DNA from: Trebonia kvetii
GTDB lineage: Bacteria > Actinomycetota > Actinomycetes > Streptosporangiales > Streptosporangiaceae
Direction: 5' to 3'
DNA: 64,000 nt
Assembly: GCF_007827045.1 (NCBI RefSeq)
Contig: NZ_RPFW01000006.1
Location: 372,001-436,000, forward strand
Position numbers and translations under genes: made by a program. Each line of letters begins with the position of its first letter. Position 1 is the stretch's first letter. Below are positions 18,464-28,178 of the stretch, piece after piece. The notes beneath the pieces are model-generated. The model saw only the letters and a program-made list of their open reading frames with translations. It had not been told where the DNA came from and searched no databases.

Positions 18464-19120
18464 ATGGAGCCAAACCTGCGTGGCCGGGTGCGCGACGGTG
18501 ACCCGGATGCTTTTGGCGCGCTGTTCGACAACCACTCACGCGCGGTCTATAACCTTGCGTTCCGGCTGACTGGAAGCTGGGTCGAAGCCGAAGAAGTCGT
18601 ATCGCTGACGTTCCTCGAGGCCTGGCGGCTGCGGGCTCGGGTGGAGCTCGACGGTGAATCGCTGCGGCCGTGGCTGCTGGGTATCACCGTCAACGTCGTC
18701 AGGAATTTCTCCAGGGCGGCGCGACGGCACAAGGCGGCGATGGCCAGGCTGCCCGAGCCGGCTGCCGTGCCGGACTTCGCCGACGAGATCGCCGAGCGCA
18801 TCGACGACACAGCCCGCTTGGCCGCACTGCGCGCCGCGTTCGGCAGGCTCAGGCCGGCCGAGCAGGAAGTGATCGCGCTATGCGTGTGGGCGGGACTCGA
18901 CTACGCAGCCGCGGCGGAGGCACTGGACGTCCCCATCGGAACCGTCCGGTCGCGCCTGCACAGGGCGCGCGGGAAGCTGCGGCAGATGGCCATCGAACCG
19001 CGGGGCGATGGGACGCCGCGGCAGTCCGGCGGCTGCGTCGGGGAACCCGGTCGTCGCGGCGAACAGCTACCAGGTGACGGCAACAGAGCAGCCCGGTCAG
19101 CCCTTGGAGGTACCCAGTGA
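18464..19120 (+). CDS. ECF sigma factor (partner of CU044_5270 gene)
   Basis: 218 residues from ATG 18464. Region 2: DAFGALFDNHSRAVYNLAFR, then WVEAEEVVSLTFLEAW; region 4: LRPAEQEVIALCVWAGLDYA, then VPIGTVRSRLHRARGKLRQ. It ends in a GTGA overlap with the next gene, so the two are translationally coupled. This pair (sigma plus a membrane-anchored CU044_5270 protein) is common in actinobacteria, and the partner is the likely regulator of the sigma factor. Confidence 0.93.
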   Translation: MEPNLRGRVRDGDPDAFGALFDNHSRAVYNLAFRLTGSWVEAEEVVSLTFLEAWRLRARVELDGESLRPWLLGITVNVVRNFSRAARRHKAAMARLPEPAAVPDFADEIAERIDDTARLAALRAAFGRLRPAEQEVIALCVWAGLDYAAAAEALDVPIGTVRSRLHRARGKLRQMAIEPRGDGTPRQSGGCVGEPGRRGEQLPGDGNRAARSALGGTQ

Positions 19121-20133
19121 ACGGCAACGAGATCAGTGAACTAGCGAGCATGCTGCCCTCTCCCGCTTCACGCGATCTGCCGGACGACCGCGCGAACGTG
19201 CTGCGGGAGCACATGATGACCGAATTCCGGCGAGCACCGGAGAGGAACACCGCAGTCCCTGCGCGCATTCGCCGACGACTGGCCCGGCGTCCGTCGCGGA
19301 TGGCGCTGGCGGGTGCCTGCGTGGTCGCCGTGGCCGCCGCGGCCGGCGGTTTCGCGATTGTTTCCGCAACGAGCTCGCCGGGCGGGGCCACCCCAGCGGC
19401 GGCTCGGCTGCTCGCCCGGATCGCCACCGCGGCTGAGCAGCAGTCCAGCCCGCAGGTACGTGACAGCGAGTTCATGTACATCCGCAGCGAGGTTGCCTTC
19501 GCCAGCTACACCAACGGTTCGCCGACTCCGACGATGGATAAGCTGCACGAACGCCAGGTCTGGCTGCCGGTAGCCAACGTCTGCGTCACCGGCCTGCTCA
19601 TTGAGGAAGGCGAGAGCACTCTGCTCAGCCCCTACACGGTGATCAACGGGAAGATTGTCCATCCATCGCCCGGTGAGCCTGCTGTCAGGTGCGGCGAGGG
19701 GACGGTGAACGGACCCACCTACCGGCTGCTTCAGTCACTGCCCACTGATCCCAGGGCGCTGCTCAACCTCATCTACGCCGACACGCAGGGCGAGGGACAG
19801 GCGGTGGGGCCCGATGGCGAGGCCTTCACCACCATCGGCGACCTGATCCGCGAGGCTATCGTGCCGCCGCGAACCGCTGCGGCGCTGTACCGGGCGGCCG
19901 CCCTTATCCCCGGCGTCACCCTGGTCGGCCACGTGACAAATGCCGTTGGACGGCCCGGCATCGCCATCGCCTGGACCAATAGCCAGGGCCGCAGCGAATG
20001 GATCTTCGACCGGGCCACGCTGCAGTTCATCGGCGAGCGGGACTACGACAACAACGCACACCAGGTGACCGGAGACACGGCGATCCTGCAGCAGGCCTTT
20101 GTCGCCAAGCCAGGGCAGTTCCCCAAGCGCTAG
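19117..20133 (+). CDS. CU044_5270 family membrane-anchored protein
   Basis: 338 residues; GTG start overlaps the sigma stop and follows GGAGG. About 65 cytoplasmic residues precede one transmembrane helix (MALAGACVVAVAAAAGGFAI), and a ~240-residue extracytoplasmic domain follows with QSLPTDPRALLNLIY and TAAALYRAAALIPGVTLVG, both typical of CU044_5270 proteins. Topology and linkage fit an anti-sigma role for the preceding ECF factor, but no zinc anti-sigma motif is present. Confidence 0.9.
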   Translation: MNGNEISELASMLPSPASRDLPDDRANVLREHMMTEFRRAPERNTAVPARIRRRLARRPSRMALAGACVVAVAAAAGGFAIVSATSSPGGATPAAARLLARIATAAEQQSSPQVRDSEFMYIRSEVAFASYTNGSPTPTMDKLHERQVWLPVANVCVTGLLIEEGESTLLSPYTVINGKIVHPSPGEPAVRCGEGTVNGPTYRLLQSLPTDPRALLNLIYADTQGEGQAVGPDGEAFTTIGDLIREAIVPPRTAAALYRAAALIPGVTLVGHVTNAVGRPGIAIAWTNSQGRSEWIFDRATLQFIGERDYDNNAHQVTGDTAILQQAFVAKPGQFPKR

Positions 20134-20155
20134 CGGCTTTCACCGCACACCGCGG

Positions 20156-20194
20156 CGACCGGTGGTACGGAAGGAACCTCCGTACCACCGGTCG
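20156..20194. terminator. Bidirectional terminator hairpin
   Basis: A 16-bp perfect stem (CGACCGGTGGTACGGA, loop AGGAACC, then its complement) lies between the convergent CU044_5270 and lipoprotein genes. No T-run follows on either strand, as is usual in GC-rich actinobacteria. Confidence 0.8.
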
Positions 20195-20198
20195 AAAC

Positions 20199-20786
20199 CT
20201 ACAGTTTTGCCGCTGCGGTCTTGGCGACTGCGACGGCCGCATCCTGCGCACCAGTTCCGCCGAACAGGACGCTGACGAGCGTCGTTCCCTTGATGAAGAG
20301 CAGCGTGCAGAATTTATCGGTGCCCGCCTTGAACGCGCTGTCGCCGATGCCGGGCACGTCGGGCACGCCCTTGGCCTTCGCCTGTGCACGCGACTTGTCG
20401 TAGAGTGCTTTGCCGTCCGTCTTCATGCTGACTATGAGCGCACCGCCGTCGTAGATGCACTCAGAAAGGGCTGAGCTGCCGCCCGCCGTTCCGCGGCCTG
20501 CCGGCCTGCCGAGAGCCGTGCTCGCATCCTGTTCGGTGACCAGCCCGCACGCGGTCATGCCACTGCCGCCAGCCTCCGCGGCGGCGGCTGTGGCAGCAGG
20601 GGTTGCCGCGGTAGTAGTCGCAGCGGGGTTAGCGGCGGCAGGGATTGCCGCGGAAGAAGCCGCCGAAGAAGTCCCAGCGGGGTTTGCGCCAGGGGGCGCG
20701 GTGGAAGTTTTTGCCGCACCGCAGCTGGCCAGAAGCAAGCAGCCTGCGGCGGCGAGCAGGACTCTGCGTGTGCCGGTTCCGATCAT
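20199..20786 (-). CDS. DUF3558-like secreted lipoprotein
   Basis: 195 residues from ATG 20786 (AAAGGAG site). Signal peptide with lipobox LLASC, then about 60 residues of Ala/Thr/Pro-rich linker, then a small domain with two cysteine pairs: MTACGLVTEQDASTALG, ALSECIYDGG, KFCTLLFIKGTTLVSVLFGG. The pattern CGLxTxxxxxxxLG...C.Y resembles DUF3558-type cell-wall lipoproteins. Function unknown. It could form a transcription unit with the secreted protein just upstream (20876-21397). Confidence 0.8.
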   Translation of the reverse strand: MIGTGTRRVLLAAAGCLLLASCGAAKTSTAPPGANPAGTSSAASSAAIPAAANPAATTTAATPAATAAAAEAGGSGMTACGLVTEQDASTALGRPAGRGTAGGSSALSECIYDGGALIVSMKTDGKALYDKSRAQAKAKGVPDVPGIGDSAFKAGTDKFCTLLFIKGTTLVSVLFGGTGAQDAAVAVAKTAAAKL

Positions 20787-20875
20787 GATGATCTCCTTTG
20801 CCGGCCGCGGATCGCGGCCGTGAGCCGAACGCGAATCGCGTCGGAGTTGCTGCGGTTGGCTGGAGAACCCTGCTG

Positions 20876-21397
20876 TTAGGCGGGCGGTCCTGGCGGGATG
20901 ATCGGGGTGAAGACCACGGTGGTCCCGCTGGTCTGGACACGGCACGGGCCCGGCGGGTGGATCGAGACAACCGCCAGGCCGGACCAAGTCGCCGTCCCCG
21001 GTGGCGCGAGGAACGTGTCAATGTTCACCACTCCGCCCGCGGTCGTGATGCTCGTGCGCGAGTACCCGGGAAACCCAGGCGGACCAGGCGGGATGGCGAA
21101 CGGGATGCCGAGCACCAGGGTCCTGGGGGCCGTCGGGGTGAGCTGCACGGTGACGACGTTCTCGGCGCTCACCGCGATGGCGACCGGGCCGAGCGGGGTA
21201 TTCACCGAGTCCGTGATTACACAGGTGTCGGTGCCGGGGGCGCAGACGCTTGCGGCGCTTGCCGACGACGTGGCGAGGGCGGTCATTGCGCCGACAGTCA
21301 GCCCGGCGGCCAGCAGCAGCGATGCGAAGCGGCGGCCAGTTCGCTTGCGTGCCGGGTTGACGGGCTGGCTGACCAGCGGGTGCGGGAGCTGCGACAT
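20876..21397 (-). CDS. Small secreted protein, unknown
   Basis: 173 residues, ATG after AAGGA. A typical Sec signal peptide (RRFASLLLAAGLTVGAMTAL, cleaved near ASA-AS) precedes a ~120-residue beta-rich domain with two cysteines close together (CAPGTDTC) and a proline-rich end (FTPIIPPGPPA). No family recognised. It lies between the lipoprotein and the small cytoplasmic gene upstream, all in one direction. Confidence 0.75.
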   Translation of the reverse strand: MSQLPHPLVSQPVNPARKRTGRRFASLLLAAGLTVGAMTALATSSASAASVCAPGTDTCVITDSVNTPLGPVAIAVSAENVVTVQLTPTAPRTLVLGIPFAIPPGPPGFPGYSRTSITTAGGVVNIDTFLAPPGTATWSGLAVVSIHPPGPCRVQTSGTTVVFTPIIPPGPPA

Positions 21398-21406
21398 GGT
21401 GATCCT

Positions 21407-21736
21407 TCAGGTTTCGTCGGGTGCTGGATTGACCGGGTAGAGCTGGACCGCTTCCGCGATTCGGTCGAGCGCGAAGCTGGCCTCATCGTTCAGGGCGTGG
21501 ATGACCTCGGCCGTCGCCGCGCGGAACAGGCAGAAGCAGGTGTCCTCGGCGGGCAGGTATACGGAGTGCAGGTACTGCACCCTCGAAGCGGAGCCTGACT
21601 CGGCGGACAACGCGCAGAGCCGAGCCGCGCGGGCGACGGACGACGCCAGGTTCCCGGCCGCCGCCGCCGGGAGGTACCGCTCCACGAGGAACACCGAGCT
21701 GGGGCTGTCCGGGTCGGGGCGGCGCAGTGTGGTCAT
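21407..21736 (-). CDS. DUF4242-like small protein
   Basis: 109 residues, ferredoxin-like alpha/beta pattern: VFLVERYLPAAAAGNLAS, VQYLHSVYLPAEDTCFCLF, then FALDRIAEAVQL. The FLVERYLP...YL.S...P.E..CFCLF pattern matches DUF4242/nickel-binding-like stress proteins; role unknown. Only 9 bp separate its stop from the next gene's start, so the two are likely cotranscribed. Confidence 0.7.
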   Translation of the reverse strand: MTTLRRPDPDSPSSVFLVERYLPAAAAGNLASSVARAARLCALSAESGSASRVQYLHSVYLPAEDTCFCLFRAATAEVIHALNDEASFALDRIAEAVQLYPVNPAPDET

Positions 21737-21805
21737 GCCCGGAACGCTACGAGCGCAAGGTGCGATCCCGCGTCAGGGGAACTACGCAACTCTGATCCGC
21801 GGGGA

Positions 21806-24571
21806 TCAGGCCGGCGGCCGCGCGGCAAGCTCGGTGCGCGACCGGATCCCGAGCTTGCGGTAAATCCGGCCCAGATGGGTCTCAACGGTCCGGACACTCG
21901 TGAACGTGGCCGCGGCGACCTCTCGGTTGGTCTTACCCACTGCCACCAGGTCGGCGATCCGCTGCTCGACGGGGGTGAGCTCGTATTCCAGCCGCCGTCG
22001 GCCGCCGATGCTGTCAAGTTCCGTTCGCGCCTGCCGTTCCTGAATCGGGGTCCCGAGGTTCAGGAACACGGCGCAGGCAGCCTCCAGCTCCCGGCGGGCG
22101 TGAGACCGCTGGCCTGCCCGCCGGAGCGTGTGGCCAAGCAGCAGGCGGGTTCGTGCCTCCTCGAAGGGCATAGGCAGTCGCTGATGGTCGACGAGAGCGC
22201 TCTCAAATAGTTCGACGGCTGCGGCTCGATCGCCAGAGGCGGCCCTCAGCAGGCCATGACAACGCGCTGCCATTACCGTCGACCACGGGTGGTGGTTGGC
22301 CTCGGTAGCGGCGTCGAGCTGCTGGGTCAGCCGCTCAGCGTCGGCAAAGCGTCCGAGCGCGACCAGCACCTCCACCGCGTCCGCGTGCACCCGGAGGATG
22401 GCCGGCTCGTTGATGCCAACCTCCTCGGACGAGATCAGCAATGCGCGAAGAAAGTGACCGGCAGCCGCTGGAAGGTCGCCTGCCATCAGTTCCACGGCGC
22501 CCAGGCTGCGCAGGTCCAGCGCCACCGCCGACACGAAGCCAACTGACTCGTCTGCGGCGAGATCATGCTCGCCGAGCGCACGCGCTTCTCCGACGCGCCC
22601 TCGATGGGCCAGTGCCAGCACATGCACCGAGGCAGGCATGGGAGCGCGGATGCCCATCCGCTCGGCGTGATTCCTGCCCTCCGTGGCCAGCGTGACGGCG
22701 AGGTCGTACTCACCTGCCCAGCATTCGAGGGCGGCGAGGTGCCCGAGCGTGATGGGCAGCGCGCTGTCATCCCCCTCGTCGACGGCGCAGGTGCGCATGA
22801 CCTGCAGCCAGGCGCGTGACTCCGCGAAGCGGTCGACAACCTTGAGGTACATGCCAAGGGCGAGGCCGGCCCGGTCGCTGACCGGGACCGGTTCTGCCTG
22901 TGCCTGCAGGGCCACGGCGCGTTCTAGAGTCGAGACCGCCAGCCCTCGTCCCAGCCGGAACCGGTGCATGGCCACGTTCGTCAGGGCGTTCGCGAGCAGG
23001 CCGCCGGGCGGAGCGGGCATGGCCTCAAGCAGTTCCACCGCCGCCTCGGCGTGGAACAGGTCGACAGCGGTCCCGGAGGGGCTTGTCTCAGCGAACGTAG
23101 CGTGGCTGCGGGCTAGCAGCAGCTTGTCCTCGCCCGCCTCGGCGAGTGCCTGCTCGCACCAGCGCGCGACGTTGGCATCTCCGCTCTCCCACGACGCGAT
23201 CGATGCGGCAAGCAGTAGTGCGTCTACCCGTGTCGGCCCCGGCGGTGTCGCGTCGATCGCACCGGCGAGCAGTTCTCGTGCCGCTGCCGGGTCACCAAGC
23301 AGGAAGAGGTATCGTGCCGCCTCGACGGTCCGGCGCAGGCGGTCAGGATCGCTCGTCGCGGTACGGCTGAGTGACAGTTGGGCAAGCTCGGCGGCGGCGT
23401 CGATGCTGCCACGACGGCGGGCATGCCGGGCCGCGGAGTCGAGAGCGGCCGCGACGGCGGATGACGGCTCGGCCGAGCCAAGTGCGGCGTGCCGTGCGCG
23501 CTCCTCGGGATCGGCCACCGTTCCCGCCAGCCGCTCGTGCAGCGCCCGGCGAGCGGCCAGAGTCAGGTCCGCGTACGGGATCGACGCGATCAGCGGATGC
23601 GTGAAACGGACCCGCTCACCGTCGACCTCAAGGACCCCCGCGGTCACGGCTTCCTCCAGGCATCGCGCCGCCGCCGCGGCGTCCCCCACCGCGGCGGCCA
23701 CGGCGGTGACCGTGGGTTGCGCGAGTGCGGCCGTCAGCAGCAGTGCCTCGCTTGTCTGCGGTGCGAGCCCGCGGAGCCGCTCGGTGACCAGGACCCTGAA
23801 GTCGGCCGGCACTGGGAGAGGATCAGACGCCGAGAACTCCGCGCCCCGACGCTGCAGCGCACGGGTCATCTCCAGGCACATCATCGGATTCCCGCCGGTG
23901 GCCCGGTGGAGCCGGGTGAGCATCGGCCGGGCCAGCGGCTCGCGCAGCCGGGTCTGGATGATTCGCTGCATCATGCCGACGCTCGCCGGACCTACCACGA
24001 GTCGCTCGCCAGGCAGGCCAAGGTCCGCGGTGACAGGACTGGCGGCGTCCGTGCGGCAGGACGCGATGAGCCGCACCGGCTCGCGGTCCAGCCGCCGGAG
24101 CGCGAAGGAGAGAACGCTGCGGGAGCTGATATCCAGCCACTGAATGTCGTCGATTGCGAGCAGGACCGGCCCGGACCGGGCGAGAGCCCGGAGCACGCCA
24201 AGCACCGCGACTCCGACGACCCTGCTGCCTGGCTCGCGATCGCCGTCACCGGAGATCAGCAGGGCAGCGGACAGCGCTCGTTGCTGGACGGCGGGCAGAG
24301 CCGCCAGCTCCGACGGGTCCAGCCCATCGAAGAGATCACCGAGACCCGCGAAGGACAAGGCCGCGTCCGACTGGCTGCAACGGCAGCTCCGGACCGCGGC
24401 CCCCGCCGCCTGAGCGTCCAGCAGAGCCTGCGCCCAGATCGCCGTCTTGCCGATGCCGGCCTCACCCGCGATGGTCAGCGAAGCCGGACCGGCGGCGTGG
24501 TTGCCTACGAAACCCCGCGCGACCGCGAGTTCCGCCTCGCGACCAACGATCGACTCATGGACGGGATTCAA
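21806..24571 (-). CDS. LAL-family (large ATP-binding LuxR) transcriptional regulator
   Basis: 921 residues. N-terminal AAA/STAND ATPase: Walker A GEAGIGKT (~40), Walker B LLAIDDIQWLD (~140), sensor region VRLIASCRTDAA. A long alpha-helical TPR-like middle (~350-840) follows. The C-terminus holds a LuxR helix-turn-helix: LTPVEQRIADLVAVGKTNRE then VRTVETHLGRIYRKL. Such proteins are pathway-specific activators that respond to a bound ligand and ATP. No biosynthetic cluster is adjacent; its target is not evident. It has no clear operon partner. Confidence 0.93.
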   Translation of the reverse strand: MNPVHESIVGREAELAVARGFVGNHAAGPASLTIAGEAGIGKTAIWAQALLDAQAAGAAVRSCRCSQSDAALSFAGLGDLFDGLDPSELAALPAVQQRALSAALLISGDGDREPGSRVVGVAVLGVLRALARSGPVLLAIDDIQWLDISSRSVLSFALRRLDREPVRLIASCRTDAASPVTADLGLPGERLVVGPASVGMMQRIIQTRLREPLARPMLTRLHRATGGNPMMCLEMTRALQRRGAEFSASDPLPVPADFRVLVTERLRGLAPQTSEALLLTAALAQPTVTAVAAAVGDAAAAARCLEEAVTAGVLEVDGERVRFTHPLIASIPYADLTLAARRALHERLAGTVADPEERARHAALGSAEPSSAVAAALDSAARHARRRGSIDAAAELAQLSLSRTATSDPDRLRRTVEAARYLFLLGDPAAARELLAGAIDATPPGPTRVDALLLAASIASWESGDANVARWCEQALAEAGEDKLLLARSHATFAETSPSGTAVDLFHAEAAVELLEAMPAPPGGLLANALTNVAMHRFRLGRGLAVSTLERAVALQAQAEPVPVSDRAGLALGMYLKVVDRFAESRAWLQVMRTCAVDEGDDSALPITLGHLAALECWAGEYDLAVTLATEGRNHAERMGIRAPMPASVHVLALAHRGRVGEARALGEHDLAADESVGFVSAVALDLRSLGAVELMAGDLPAAAGHFLRALLISSEEVGINEPAILRVHADAVEVLVALGRFADAERLTQQLDAATEANHHPWSTVMAARCHGLLRAASGDRAAAVELFESALVDHQRLPMPFEEARTRLLLGHTLRRAGQRSHARRELEAACAVFLNLGTPIQERQARTELDSIGGRRRLEYELTPVEQRIADLVAVGKTNREVAAATFTSVRTVETHLGRIYRKLGIRSRTELAARPPA

Positions 24572-24631
24572 GCCAATCGCCTCCGCGCGTTGGCGACACG
24601 GACCCGCGGTCCAGTGTCCCCAGGTGAGACG

Positions 24632-25326
24632 CTATCGCACCGCGGCGGCGGAAAGCAGGGTCGCGGCGGCCAGGGGGACCCACAGGGCGGCGGGGCCGTG
24701 GGCGGCGAGGACCGTGATGACCGCGGGAGAGATGGCCAGGCCGAATCCGGTGGACAGCTGGAATCGCGCCAGGGTGCGGCCGAGCGCCTCTTGCGGAGCG
24801 GTCGCCGTCACCAACGCGATGGAACTGCCGGCGTAGATAATCTCACCGACGGTGCAAAGCACGGACACGCCCACGAGGGCGGGCGCTGCCCAGCCGTGGC
24901 CGAGCTCGGCGCCGGCCAGGAAGCCCAGGTAGGAGACGCTGATCACGACCCCGGAGATGGCCATGGCGGTGCGGCGGGAGAACCGGGACATCCAGATCGT
25001 CACCGGGACCTGGAACGCGACCACGAGCGCCGTGTTCGCGGCGAAGGCGCCCGCCGCCCACGCCGGGGACGCGTGCAGCTGGGTGACAAGCACGAGCGGG
25101 AGCGCGACCTCGGGCACGTTGAGGCAGAACACGTAGCAGACGTTTGCGGCCAGCAGTAGGCGCATCCGCGGAACGGTGGCGGCGGGTCCGCGGTCAGCGA
25201 GGCCGCCGGGCTGGCCAGGCGCGTGCTGCCTGGGGTCAGCCCGGACGCGGACGGACCAGGCGAGGGCGGCCGACAGCAGGTAGCTCAGTCCGGTAACGCC
25301 CGCCAGCGCGCGCAGGGCGGGAGTGC
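24632..25326 (-). pseudogene. MFS transporter, N-terminal half missing
   Basis: The open frame runs from a stop at about 25346 to 24632 and contains no ATG/GTG/TTG before 25165. Its protein starts with one helix (LRALAGVTGLSYLLSAALAW), a cytoplasmic central-loop-like stretch, and then six helices from 25165 (LLLAANVCYVFCLNVPEVAL). This is the second half of a 12-helix MFS protein; helices 1-5 are gone. The truncation end falls beside the ArsR operator, so a deletion removed the 5' half between the promoter and helix 6. Confidence 0.7.
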
Positions 25327-25331
25327 CTCCG

Positions 25332-25350
25332 GTTGACGGCCTCCGTCAAC
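25332..25350. promoter_or_regulatory. Palindromic operator of the ArsR-type regulator
   Basis: GTTGACGGCCTCCGTCAAC is a perfect inverted repeat (8-bp arms, 3-bp spacer) 38 bp upstream of the regulator's ATG and at the 5' edge of the truncated divergent MFS gene. Its location fits autoregulation and control of the exporter before it was lost. Confidence 0.65.
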
Positions 25351-25388
25351 TGAGCGGGCCCGCATGCCGCACTAGTAATAATGGCGAC

Positions 25389-26480
25389 ATGACGCTGCGC
25401 ATCGATATCAGCGGATTGCCGTCAGAACGGGTGTCGTTCGCCGCCTCCCCGCTGGCGGAGTTGACCGCGATGCTGCACGCCCTGGCCGCGATAGGACATC
25501 ACCTGGAGCTAACCGCCTGGGTCGCGATCGTGCGCGCGGGTCTGCCGCAGGAGCTAGCGGAACGGCTTGAGGAGGCCGAGTTCCTCTGGCGATCCTCTCG
25601 CGCGGATTTCCTACTGCCCGCCCAGCCGCGCGAGACGCTGAAGGAGGAACTGGACGACGTCGATCGCATCCCGGACGAGGCCTACGTGACCTCCGCGCTT
25701 GTCACCTCCTGCGGCAGCAGCCGGGTCCATTTCGGCGCCTCGCCGCTCAGCGACGCGGCCGCCCGTGAGCGCGCGCTCGACCAGGCGAAGGCGCGCGGCG
25801 CGCGTCAGGAGGCATTCGCCGAGCGCCTGCTCGCCGATCCGCCGGCGGTGCGGGCGCGGGTGCGGGAAACGCTGGAACAGTGTGCGGCCGCGTTCTTCGA
25901 TGCGGCATGGACAGCTACCGCCGCGCGGATCAAGACGGACCTGCGGATGAAGGCCGGCCTGCGGGACAGCCGGGGCCTCGGCGCCGCCCTCGCGGCCGTG
26001 TCAACGGCCGTCACGCTCGCCCCCGATGGCACCCGCATCGTCATCGACAAGCTCCAGGATGACACGGCGAGCGCAGGCCGGACCGGGGTGACCTTCATCC
26101 CGAGCGTCTTCGGCAGCCCGCATCTCGTGGCGGTCCGCGCACCTGGGTGGCGGCCTGTGGTCCAGTACCCGGTCCGCGCGCCGGCGAGGTTCGCCTCCAC
26201 CGAGCCGGCCTCGCTTGAGGTGGTCGAAGGCAGGCTCAGCGCCCTCGCCCACCCGGTCCGGCTCCGGCTGGTGCGCACCCTCGCCCGCGGCCCGCATACC
26301 ACCACTGAGCTGGCGCACGCCTGGAACCTGACGCCTCCTGAGGTCTCCCGCCACCTCGCGGTCTTGCAACGGGCCGGGCTGATTACCGGCGAGCGGCGCG
26401 GACGTTATGTGCACTACGCGGCGGACCTGCCCGCGCTGGCCGCGCTGGGCACGGATCTGGTGGCAACGGTGCTGCGATAG
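25389..26480 (+). CDS. DUF5937-ArsR transcriptional regulator
   Basis: 363 residues from ATG 25389. The ~270-residue N-terminal domain (LRIDISGLPSERVSFAASPL at the start) matches DUF5937; the ArsR winged helix is at the C-terminus: LSALAHPVRLRLVRTLARGP, then TPPEVSRHLAVLQRAGLITG and GRYVHYAAD. No metal-binding cysteine pair is seen in the helix-turn-helix, so it is not a metal sensor; the large N-domain probably holds the ligand site. Such regulators typically sit divergent from MFS exporters, as here. Confidence 0.9.
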   Translation: MTLRIDISGLPSERVSFAASPLAELTAMLHALAAIGHHLELTAWVAIVRAGLPQELAERLEEAEFLWRSSRADFLLPAQPRETLKEELDDVDRIPDEAYVTSALVTSCGSSRVHFGASPLSDAAARERALDQAKARGARQEAFAERLLADPPAVRARVRETLEQCAAAFFDAAWTATAARIKTDLRMKAGLRDSRGLGAALAAVSTAVTLAPDGTRIVIDKLQDDTASAGRTGVTFIPSVFGSPHLVAVRAPGWRPVVQYPVRAPARFASTEPASLEVVEGRLSALAHPVRLRLVRTLARGPHTTTELAHAWNLTPPEVSRHLAVLQRAGLITGERRGRYVHYAADLPALAALGTDLVATVLR

Positions 26481-26489
26481 CTGCTGGGC

Positions 26490-27671
26490 CTACGTCTCGG
26501 CCAGCCGGTCTTGCAGGAAACGCCGTTCTGGCTCGGTCTGCGCCAGGTCGAGCGCGCGGCGGTACGCGGCGTCCGCCTCGCCGGGCCGGCCGGCCCGGCG
26601 CAGCAGGTCGGCACGGGTGGAGTGGAAGTACCGGTAGTGGTCGAGACCGAGGTGGTCGAGGATGGCCAGGCCCGCTTCTGGCCCGTCGGTCTCTGCCACG
26701 GCGATGGCACGGTTCATTTCGACGACCGGCGACCCCGTCTGCCTGGCGAGCGTTTCGTACAGGGCGGCGATCTGAGCCCAGTCGCGCGGCTGCTGCAGGT
26801 GCAGGTCCGCGATGGCCGCCTGGACCAGGTACGGTCCAGTGCGCTTCCCCGCCATGGCCCGCCGCAACAGCGCGCGGCCCTCGTCGATCAGTTGCGTGTC
26901 CCAGAGGTCGCGGTCTTGGTCGTCGAGGCGGACGAACTGCCCATCGCGCAGGCGGGCCGCTTTCCGTGCGTCATGCAGCAGCATCAGCGCAAGCAGTCCG
27001 AGGGCTTCCGGTTCGTCAGGCATTAGCCCGGCAAGCGCGCGGCCGAGCCGGATCGCCTCGGCGGCGAGGTCGACGCGGCCACCGCCCCAGCCCTCGTTGA
27101 AGATCAGGTAAACCACGGCGAGTACGGCCGCCAGCCGGTCGGGCAGCTGATCATCGGGCGGTACGGCGAACGGAATCTTCGCGTCGCGGATCTTGTGCTT
27201 GGCCCTGGCCAGTCGCTTGCTCATCGTCTCGAACGGGACGAGGAACGCCAGCGCGATCTCATCGGTGGCCAAGCCGCCGAGTGTGCGCAGGGTGAGCGCG
27301 ACCTGCGCCTCGGGGGCCAGCGCGGGGTGACAGCAGGTGAAGATCAGCTCCAGTCGCTCGTCCGGGATGGTGGCGGTGTCATCCATGAGGGTCTCCGCTT
27401 CCTGCGGTGCGACATCGAGGTCGCGGGCGAGCAGCCTTGCCTTAGCCGCTAGCACCCGCTTGCGGCGAAGCTGGTCGATGGCGCGGTTGCGCGCGGTCGT
27501 GATCAGCCACCCGGTGGGATTGGACGGCTCACCGTCGCGCGGCCAGCGTTCGGCGGCGATCGCGAACGCCTCGGCGGCGGCGTCTTCCGCCAGTTCGATG
27601 TCACCGAGGCTGCCGACCAGCGTTGCCAGCACCCGGCCCCACTGGTCGCGGAAGACGGCGTCAAGCGCCAC
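26490..27671 (-). CDS. ECF42 sigma factor with DUF6596/TPR tail
   Basis: 393 residues. Start chosen at GTG 27671 because it follows GAGGGA and overlaps the end of the YCII gene by 11 bp; a longer reading is possible. Region 2: [20 protein letters not shown], then [20 protein letters not shown]; region 4: [16 protein letters not shown], then [19 protein letters not shown]. The ~200-residue C-terminal tail ([11 protein letters not shown], then TPR-like helices) is diagnostic of ECF42. In this group the tail replaces an anti-sigma factor and a YCII/DGPF protein is encoded beside it, exactly as seen. Confidence 0.93.
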   Translation of the reverse strand: MALDAVFRDQWGRVLATLVGSLGDIELAEDAAAEAFAIAAERWPRDGEPSNPTGWLITTARNRAIDQLRRKRVLAAKARLLARDLDVAPQEAETLMDDTATIPDERLELIFTCCHPALAPEAQVALTLRTLGGLATDEIALAFLVPFETMSKRLARAKHKIRDAKIPFAVPPDDQLPDRLAAVLAVVYLIFNEGWGGGRVDLAAEAIRLGRALAGLMPDEPEALGLLALMLLHDARKAARLRDGQFVRLDDQDRDLWDTQLIDEGRALLRRAMAGKRTGPYLVQAAIADLHLQQPRDWAQIAALYETLARQTGSPVVEMNRAIAVAETDGPEAGLAILDHLGLDHYRYFHSTRADLLRRAGRPGEADAAYRRALDLAQTEPERRFLQDRLAET

Positions 27672-28005
27672 CGAAGCGTCCCTCGATAATGGGCCGCACC
27701 TCGATGATTGTGCCTGGCCTGGTCTGCTGGAGCAGTTCGCCGGCAATGGCGAGCGCTCCGTCGAGGTTGTCGGCCTCGATCAGGATGAGGCCGCCGAGGT
27801 ACTCCTTGCTGTCGATGAACGGACCGTCGGTCAGCAGCGTCCGTCCCTCGTGGTTGCGTAGCGTCGTGGCCGACTCATCGGCGTACAGACGGGCCCAGCC
27901 GGTGACGGCCGCATGGTCGAGCAGCGCGGACAGGGGAGCGGGGATCGGGCGGGCTGCCCGGTCCGTGTCCTCGGGCGGCACATAGGCAAGCAACGCGTAC
28001 TGCAT
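27661..28005 (-). CDS. YCII (DGPF) domain protein, partner of ECF42
   Basis: 114 residues from ATG 28005 after GGAGG. YCII domain with the DGPF signature ([20 protein letters not shown]). Ferredoxin-like fold. Its stop overlaps the sigma start by 11 bp. DGPF proteins are encoded with ECF42 sigma factors in many actinobacteria; the biochemical link is not known. A second pair lies at 36.7-38.4 kb. Confidence 0.93.
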   Translation of the reverse strand: MQYALLAYVPPEDTDRAARPIPAPLSALLDHAAVTGWARLYADESATTLRNHEGRTLLTDGPFIDSKEYLGGLILIEADNLDGALAIAGELLQQTRPGTIIEVRPIIEGRFGGA

Positions 28006-28178
28006 GAGTCCTCCAGCCGGGAGACGATGCCGTCTTCGAGTATCAGACGAACGGCGTCGCCGGGGACGGACGCCAGGCACCGAGGAAATTATCCGCGTCG
28101 GTGGTGTCCGTCCGGCGCGTTGCCCTTCGTCACTGCTGCAGAACCGCCGAACGGAGGCGGCGCATTCGAGGAGGACCA

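Noticed and set aside
22683-25159. Two long plus-strand frames (486 and 556 residues) over the LuxR gene
   Set aside because: Low-complexity serine/arginine or glycine/arginine content; the minus strand encodes a complete LAL regulator.
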